A DNA stretch of 64,000 nt, from positions 868,001 to 932,000 of the forward strand of contig NZ_CP089848.1 of NCBI RefSeq assembly GCF_021266465.1, in the 5' to 3' direction. Position numbers and translations under genes: made by a program. Shown piece after piece: positions 58,911-64,000 of this stretch. The notes beneath the pieces were generated by a model, which saw only the letters and a list, made by a program, of their open reading frames with translations, was not told the DNA's origin and ran no database searches. Origin of the DNA: Paralcaligenes sp. KSB-10. GTDB taxonomy: Bacteria; Pseudomonadota; Gammaproteobacteria; Burkholderiales; Burkholderiaceae_B. Positions within the stretch are counted from its first letter, which is position 1; each line of letters starts with the position of its first letter.

Positions 58911-60044
58911 CTATTGGCTTGCGTAAAAAAACATCAATGCCCGACGCAGTTCGTCGATCACCGCGTAATGCCACAAGCCCAAACCCAGCAAGCCCGCCAC
59001 GCACAGCAGCAACAAACACCAGCGCATTGCGAGAGCCTGGCGCGACACCGTCGTAAGCACCTGCGCCTTCAATCGCTGGCGGGCCAGAACCAGGCCCGTG
59101 TCCAGCCCGCGCGCCATCGCCATGTCGCTCAGAAACCAGAACAATTCAGGATCAAACAGCCCCGTGTCAAAGGTATCGGCGCCGACCAGGCCGACGTCGA
59201 TGCGTGCCAGCATGGCATCGAGGTGCCACACGCTCCAGGCCGAAGCCCCGGCTTTCTGCATGGCCACTGCGGCTCGCAACTGAGTCGAACCGGCTCCCTG
59301 CCGCGTCAGCACAATAGTCAGCACCGCCATGAAGCGGACCGCGTTGACATAGCGGTATATGCGCCACAAGGAATAGCGGTCCAGGAAATTGCGCACGCGG
59401 CCGGAAAAATTAGGCAGGGACCACAACAGCAATAGCCCTCCCCCCGCCAGGAAGACCGCGACGAACAGCCAATGCCCCTGTATCCAGGAAGACAATGAGA
59501 ACAGATGCCGCGTCAGTACCCCGTAATATTCGGCCGGTACCGCATCGAAGGTGCGACGCAAATGAGGCACAGTAAACAAGGGCACAGCCAATAATAGAGA
59601 TGCCAGCACAAACAGCGCAACCATAGCCGACCAGAGCGTCGAATAAAGGATATCCCTGGCAAGCTGCATTAACCGCACCGCATCGCCAAGATCATGCAGC
59701 GTGCGTATCAGGGGAGCGTTGCCGTGCGCCTGGGCCGCCCTGATCAGACCCAGCTCAGCCGTTGGAAAACACTCGAGCCAGGTCACGTACAGATCGCCGC
59801 CGGTAGCCTGGTAGGCTTGCGCCCAGCGGCCCGACAGGCGGCCGCGCACCGACGCCTCTCCATACCGCCAGGCGTCATGCTCGAAGATTTCGCGCAAAGT
59901 GCGCCGACCCTGCATCCCTTCCATAAGTGCGGCAAGATACTCGTAATAATCGGCGCGCCCGGAACGAAAACGCCAACGGTCCACACGCGAGGCAAGAAGT
60001 TCCAGGCCCTGCAACAGCGGGTCGGCGAGCTGTGCAAGGCTCAT
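58911..60044 (-). CDS. pilR: PilR-like inner-membrane pilus platform protein (GspF family)
   Basis: 377 residues from ATG 60044, overlapping the pilQ stop (ATGA). Two GspF-type repeats each with a helix-rich cytoplasmic part and membrane spans (SALWSAMVALFVLASLLLAVPLF; GHWLFVAVFLAGGGLLLLW; LLLLCVAGLLGLGL). It anchors the assembly ATPase and the pilus base in the inner membrane. Confidence 0.88.
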   Translation of the reverse strand: MSLAQLADPLLQGLELLASRVDRWRFRSGRADYYEYLAALMEGMQGRRTLREIFEHDAWRYGEASVRGRLSGRWAQAYQATGGDLYVTWLECFPTAELGLIRAAQAHGNAPLIRTLHDLGDAVRLMQLARDILYSTLWSAMVALFVLASLLLAVPLFTVPHLRRTFDAVPAEYYGVLTRHLFSLSSWIQGHWLFVAVFLAGGGLLLLWSLPNFSGRVRNFLDRYSLWRIYRYVNAVRFMAVLTIVLTRQGAGSTQLRAAVAMQKAGASAWSVWHLDAMLARIDVGLVGADTFDTGLFDPELFWFLSDMAMARGLDTGLVLARQRLKAQVLTTVSRQALAMRWCLLLLCVAGLLGLGLWHYAVIDELRRALMFFYASQ

Positions 60045-61816
60045 GCCACGACTCGCAAGCCACAATCGCCGCGCACGCGCAGCAGACGCTCATAGGTTTC
60101 GAAGGACTGAAACCGCAGTTCAATTTCCCGTGGATCGATTTCCCCACGCAGCGCTTTGTGCATAGCGCACTCCATGGCGGTCCCCGCTTCCATTGCACTG
60201 GATCCGGCCTGTGGCTGGGCGGTGTAGCGGAATTCGCCGTACTTCGAAGAATCGGCTCGCTGAATAGCTTCAAGAAACTCGGGATGCAAAGACGGCTCGA
60301 TATATTCGGCCGCCACGGTTCGTCCGGCATAACCGTTCAATGCGGGCGCCTGCGGATTCTGGCAATGCCGGCAACCCTGCAGGTTGCGGATTTTCAGGGA
60401 ATCGGGATCGCAGACGCACAAACGCCGCAAACGATCGAGCCACGTACGCCAGGCGGCACCTTCTCGATGCCGGCCATCGAGGCCCTCGCCGCCCGCCAGC
60501 AGGCGCGCGGCCGGCAGAGCGCAAAACGGGCATAGCCTGGGCAGCAGCACCTGATAAACCAGCAGTTTGAGCACACCCGGACAGGACAGAAAATCGCGCG
60601 ACACACCGATAAAGTCTGAAGCCAGCCGTTCGCCCACAAGCATTGCCGACGGAGCATGCGTCGTGGTGTACACATTCACGCCCGAGCCGGCCAGATCCAT
60701 AAACGCCCTCCCCGATTCCCGATCGCGAATTTCACCCAGCAGGACATCATTCATGGCCGACCGTTTAAGCGTTCTGAGCTTGGCCGCGTAAGCATCGTGA
60801 TCTGTTGTATCGAGATCGCGCACGACTGTATTTTGTATGGCGCGAGGAATCAGATACTCGACCGGATCCTCGACGGTAATGATCTTTCGATGCTCGGGAA
60901 TCCCCGCCATCAGCGACGCCAGGGTCGTGGATTTGCCGGAGCCTACCGTGCCGGCAAAAACAATGGCGCCCCCTTCCGACACCATGACACGCTCGATGGC
61001 GCTGACTTGATGAGGCAAATAGCCAAGCTGGTCCAGGCTCTGGCCGATCGCCGCTTCGCGCTTGAGCAGGCGCAGGCACACACTGGGCCCTTGATCGGCA
61101 GCCAGCGACGCCCAGCGCAGCAAAACCGTTCTGCCGTCCACCTGTCTGCTCAATTTTCCCTGCTGCTCGATCAAGGGATCGAAAACCGCGCCATTGCCGC
61201 CGTGTATGTCCATCCAGGCAACAGACAGCATGTCGACCAGGGTACGCGTAGGCATGCGGCGAAACCGTTCAGGGGCCACATAGCGTCCCGCCAATGTATA
61301 TTTGATTTCGGATTCCGACTCGTTCATGCGAACGTTCAGATGCACGTCGCTCGCACCGTGCCGTACGCCCCATTCAATGATGTCCTGAAAAGCGCCCGCC
61401 AACGCGGTTCTGGCCTGGGCCGAGGCAAGATCGCCCCCGCACGCACCGGGCTGAACCGGCATCTGATTGCGGGCAATTGCCAGCAGCAAGGGAGCAGCCA
61501 ATATATAGCGTTGCGGCAACGCCAGGCGATAACCGCTTTCGGCTACCCGCCTGGCCAGCTCATCGGCCTGGTCGCTGCCCGCATGCTCGGCCAGGGCAAA
61601 AATCGCCACGCTCTGATCGGCCAGTAGCACGGGACACAATCGGCCGGCCAGAGACTCGACCTCGAAATCAGCGCTTAAGGATCTGGACCATGCGGGCTGC
61701 AAGGCAGCCAGCTCATCCGGACCGGAAATCAACACGGCACGGGACACGTCGAAACGCGCCGCCGATAGCGGCAATCTGGGTGCGGGCGCGGCAAACCGGC
61801 GCAATGAACTCAACAT
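60041..61816 (-). CDS. pilQ: PilQ-like type II/IV secretion ATPase
   Basis: 591 residues from ATG 61816. The ATPase core has Walker A GTVGSGKSTT (about residue 290), Asp box (EDPVEYLI) and Walker B-like LLGEIRDRESG. An N-terminal domain of about 140 residues is R64 PilQ-like. CRHCQNPQAPALNGYAGRTV near 480-500 and an upstream CPFCALP give the CxxC pairs found in GspE/PilQ zinc regions. It powers pilus assembly. Despite the symbol, this is the ATPase, not the secretin named PilQ in other systems. Confidence 0.9.
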   Translation of the reverse strand: MLSSLRRFAAPAPRLPLSAARFDVSRAVLISGPDELAALQPAWSRSLSADFEVESLAGRLCPVLLADQSVAIFALAEHAGSDQADELARRVAESGYRLALPQRYILAAPLLLAIARNQMPVQPGACGGDLASAQARTALAGAFQDIIEWGVRHGASDVHLNVRMNESESEIKYTLAGRYVAPERFRRMPTRTLVDMLSVAWMDIHGGNGAVFDPLIEQQGKLSRQVDGRTVLLRWASLAADQGPSVCLRLLKREAAIGQSLDQLGYLPHQVSAIERVMVSEGGAIVFAGTVGSGKSTTLASLMAGIPEHRKIITVEDPVEYLIPRAIQNTVVRDLDTTDHDAYAAKLRTLKRSAMNDVLLGEIRDRESGRAFMDLAGSGVNVYTTTHAPSAMLVGERLASDFIGVSRDFLSCPGVLKLLVYQVLLPRLCPFCALPAARLLAGGEGLDGRHREGAAWRTWLDRLRRLCVCDPDSLKIRNLQGCRHCQNPQAPALNGYAGRTVAAEYIEPSLHPEFLEAIQRADSSKYGEFRYTAQPQAGSSAMEAGTAMECAMHKALRGEIDPREIELRFQSFETYERLLRVRGDCGLRVVA

Positions 61817-61820
61817 GGCT

Positions 61821-62327
61821 TTACCTCCCCGCCCAAAGCGAAGGATGCAGGCACAATGTATGCGATTCCTCCTGGCGCTCAAGCTGCACGCACGAACCTG
61901 TTATGCCGCGCAGCATGAAAGCCGCGGTGCCGGCCTTGACCCCGACCGGCAAAGCCTGGCCGCGCATATAAATATGCGGTTGAGATCCCACCAGGACCTC
62001 GGCCAGCAGTTTTTTTCCTACTCCGTAAATGGCCACCAGCTTGAGTCCGCCGCCGTGAGCCAGGGCCGCGCTGGATTCGGACGCGGACATTGGCTTGCCT
62101 TGGCCACGGAGCCGACCCTTTGCCTGGCTCAATGCCAGTTCGGTATCGAGGCGCATAAGTTCGCGCACCGACATCTGCTCGCTCGTCAACTCGTCAATGC
62201 CCTGCGCGCCCGCCGGGCCAAGCAGGGCCAGCAGCATCGGGACGAGACATGCCGTGGCTTTCCTCAGGCAAGTCGCCCGCAGAAAATTCGCGCTCTTCGA
62301 CGGCCGGACGTACAGACTCGGTTTCAT
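61821..62327 (-). CDS. pilP: PilP-like pilus biogenesis protein
   Basis: 168 residues. ATG 62327 has AAGGAG 6 bases upstream, which fixes the start although the gene then overlaps pilO by 134 bases in another frame. An internal hydrophobic segment (CLVPMLLALLGPAGAQ, about 28-43) is the export signal. The C-terminal part (LVAIYGVGKKLLAEVLVG, RGITGSCVQL) matches thin-pilus PilP. It is thought to work in the periplasm between platform and secretin. Confidence 0.82.
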   Translation of the reverse strand: MKPSLYVRPSKSANFLRATCLRKATACLVPMLLALLGPAGAQGIDELTSEQMSVRELMRLDTELALSQAKGRLRGQGKPMSASESSAALAHGGGLKLVAIYGVGKKLLAEVLVGSQPHIYMRGQALPVGVKAGTAAFMLRGITGSCVQLERQEESHTLCLHPSLWAGR

Positions 62328-63609
62328 ACAGATCTCCTTGAAAAGACACTGTCAGACGGCTGCTTTTAAGGCCGACCTGTCCAGTGTCGTGCATGGTCAA
62401 AGATATTTTTTTCCAAGCCATGGAATCGGTGTAAGGCAGTAGCAGGCTGCCTGAACGCAAAGGCCCGCTGATTTGTACGGAACGCACGGAATACGCCGGC
62501 AAATGAGCCGGCCGGGGAAGAATCCGGCCCTGGGCGTCGCGCGGCGGCACGACCTTGATGGCCCGCGGCCTGCCAAGCTGGATTTGCGTAAAAGCCGGCT
62601 GTATGGCCTGCAAGGAGCTGAACAGATAGCGCTCATTGCCTGCGCTGCTTTTGAGCGCATGCTGATTCAGGGGTAAATCCGCCAATGCGATATGCCACAC
62701 CGACAGAGCCTGGTCGATGGAGATGAACTCGATAATCCATGACGCCGGCGCTTTCGCAAGCAAGAGCTCATTGCTGGCCTCGGAACCACGCCTGTCGTAG
62801 CGGGCCTGACAGCGCCAGCCGCGGGCATGGGGCATACACGCCGCGTTCACCAGAAACCAGCCCGCGATCCTGACAGGCATGTCATACAGACTATGCAAAG
62901 CCGTACGGGTACCCTGCACGCCGTGCATGACAATCTCGCGACTGGCTCTGGCCAAGGCGCTCTCCCAGGCCTTGCCGGGATCCATCTGTTGCGCCGCAGC
63001 CGGCGTTCGAGCTGCGGGCGATATCAGCTTCCATAGCCGCGGCAGCAGCAATGCCAGAAGCAATATCAGGACGAACCACTGTATTGGCCGCGGCAAGGCC
63101 CGACGCCAGTGGCTTACAGGCAATAGCCGGGCTTGCCGCCCGCTGGACGATTCGATCAAGGGCAAGTCCACGGAATCTATGGAAGGAGGCATGCCCACCA
63201 TCGCCAGGCGCGGATACGCCTGTTTCAGTTCTTCCAGGACGCTTTCGGCATCGGATCGGCAACGAAACAATCTATCAGTGCGAGCCACCACGGCCCCTTC
63301 GTGAACCGCGACCAGCCAGTGCCGGGACGGACCGAGTTCGAGCAGCAAGGCAATGGTGCCGGTGGCAAACAAATGCGCGACGCTTTGAGCGGCCGAATTC
63401 AGGACTTGCCCGCGTTGGGTGCGATCCAGCTTAAGCCTGGCCAACCCCACGGCAGGCGCCGTTTCCCCGGAAAAAACCAGATGCGTGGCACCGTGCCGCC
63501 TGGCTATGCGATACGCGACCCGGCTTGCTCGCCCATTGATCAGCGGCAGCCAGTCCAGGCCAAAGACCAGGGAGGCCGAGGCACCAGGCAAAATCAACAC
63601 GTCATCCAT
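62194..63609 (-). CDS. pilO: PilO-like pilus assembly protein
   Basis: 471 residues. The first 180 are cytoplasmic, then one membrane helix (about 180-197, WFVLILLLALLLPRLWKLI) and a periplasmic domain, the topology of R64 PilO (pilin accessory protein). It lies between pilN and pilP and ends inside pilP. It joins the inner-membrane platform to the secretin. Confidence 0.82.
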   Translation of the reverse strand: MDDVLILPGASASLVFGLDWLPLINGRASRVAYRIARRHGATHLVFSGETAPAVGLARLKLDRTQRGQVLNSAAQSVAHLFATGTIALLLELGPSRHWLVAVHEGAVVARTDRLFRCRSDAESVLEELKQAYPRLAMVGMPPSIDSVDLPLIESSSGRQARLLPVSHWRRALPRPIQWFVLILLLALLLPRLWKLISPAARTPAAAQQMDPGKAWESALARASREIVMHGVQGTRTALHSLYDMPVRIAGWFLVNAACMPHARGWRCQARYDRRGSEASNELLLAKAPASWIIEFISIDQALSVWHIALADLPLNQHALKSSAGNERYLFSSLQAIQPAFTQIQLGRPRAIKVVPPRDAQGRILPRPAHLPAYSVRSVQISGPLRSGSLLLPYTDSMAWKKISLTMHDTGQVGLKSSRLTVSFQGDLYETESVRPAVEEREFSAGDLPEESHGMSRPDAAGPAWPGGRAGH

Positions 63610-63619
63610 GGCCCCCCCA

Positions 63620-64000
63620 TCAGAAGCCCTCTTCGACCTGAGCCGTAATCACCAGGACAGTGGTCAAATGCTGGGTCGAAGCGCGATCGCTGCCGCCAAA
63701 CGCCATTGGAATTCCTGGATTCAACCTCCGCCCCTCGGACTCCTCTTGACGGCGGTCGAAACCGGATACAAGCAGAGGCTGGCCGGGATACAGGGCAAGC
63801 TGCTGCACCGTGCCATTGCCATCGATGGTGATCTGTTGCAATTGCAAGGGATTGGCTTTATCGCCGAACGTTACCGACTTGATCGGCTGCGCCACGGTAT
63901 TGTCATAAGCCACGGACAACAGGATCTGGCCGTCGTCCTGAGCATCGGGGACCAGCGTGAGCAGGGAGCCGACCGTTTCGTCCTTTTGGCTGACCGACAC
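63620..64000 (-). CDS. pilN: PilN-like secretin, C-terminal part (runs off window)
   Basis: The last 126 residues of an outer-membrane secretin are visible: VGSLLTLVPDAQDDGQILLSV, LQQITIDGNGTVQQLALYPGQPLLVSGF and the terminal TTVLVITAQVEEGF. The frame is open at the right window edge, so the start lies beyond 64000. In thin pilus operons PilN is a lipoprotein secretin through which the pilus leaves the cell. 10 bases precede pilO. Confidence 0.82.
   Translation of the reverse strand: MSVSQKDETVGSLLTLVPDAQDDGQILLSVAYDNTVAQPIKSVTFGDKANPLQLQQITIDGNGTVQQLALYPGQPLLVSGFDRRQEESEGRRLNPGIPMAFGGSDRASTQHLTTVLVITAQVEEGF

Overview
The window looks like a stretch of chromosome from a betaproteobacterium of the family Alcaligenaceae (Bordetella, Achromobacter or Pusillimonas type). 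Three things point there: the conserved order rlmN-rodZ-ispG-hisS-yfgM-bamB-der-hisC-hfq-hflX-hflK-hflC followed by hisZ-purA, the rpsU-dnaG-rpoD operon with an Ala/Lys-rich RpoD tail, and two Bug-type tripartite-tricarboxylate receptor genes. Assignment is by gene content and order only; no database was consulted.

Left part (1-27 kb, mostly accessory metabolism and envelope). After the end of an acyl-CoA dehydrogenase comes a PiT phosphate transporter with a good Pho box in front of it. Next is a five-gene dlt-like operon (dltC, dltD, a 41-codon dltX-like microgene, dltB, dltA), expected to activate an aminoacyl group (D-alanine in known systems) and pass it across the membrane to an envelope acceptor. 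A secreted beta-propeller protein, a secreted creatininase-family protein, a GST, a LysR regulator divergent from a sulfatase plus Bug receptor, a potFGHI polyamine ABC transporter, and an ECF sigma/anti-sigma/lipoprotein cassette follow. A catabolic cluster (hydratase, FAH-family enzyme, amidohydrolase, RidA, Bug receptor, with divergent flavin reductase and IclR regulator) ends at a gene-free, repeat-filled island of about 0.9 kb (24845-25758).

Middle part (25.7-57 kb, mostly housekeeping). A flavin reductase-like protein and a pirin precede rpoD-dnaG-rpsU, a phosphoribosyltransferase, purA-hisZ, the long hflC-to-rlmN block, ndk, valS, trmD-rimM-rpsP, tusA and alaS. Most genes run on the minus strand, and many overlap by 4 bases.

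Right part (57-64 kb). A type IVb thin-pilus cluster reads pilN-O-P-Q-R-S-V on the minus strand, directly upstream of alaS, and runs off the right edge. No pilT or pilU lies between pilS and pilV.

Two things seem least described. First, the dltX-like microprotein in a Gram-negative dlt operon, whose C-terminus carries the aromatic-x-Y-x-x-F pattern of Firmicute DltX. Second, a family of large palindromic intergenic elements (24955-25175, 25448-25647, 51933-52163). All three lie between convergent genes. They differ in their outer arms, but each has an apical hairpin of different sequence bracketed by the same short boxes, AACTCGC and GCTCA(G/A)ACA.
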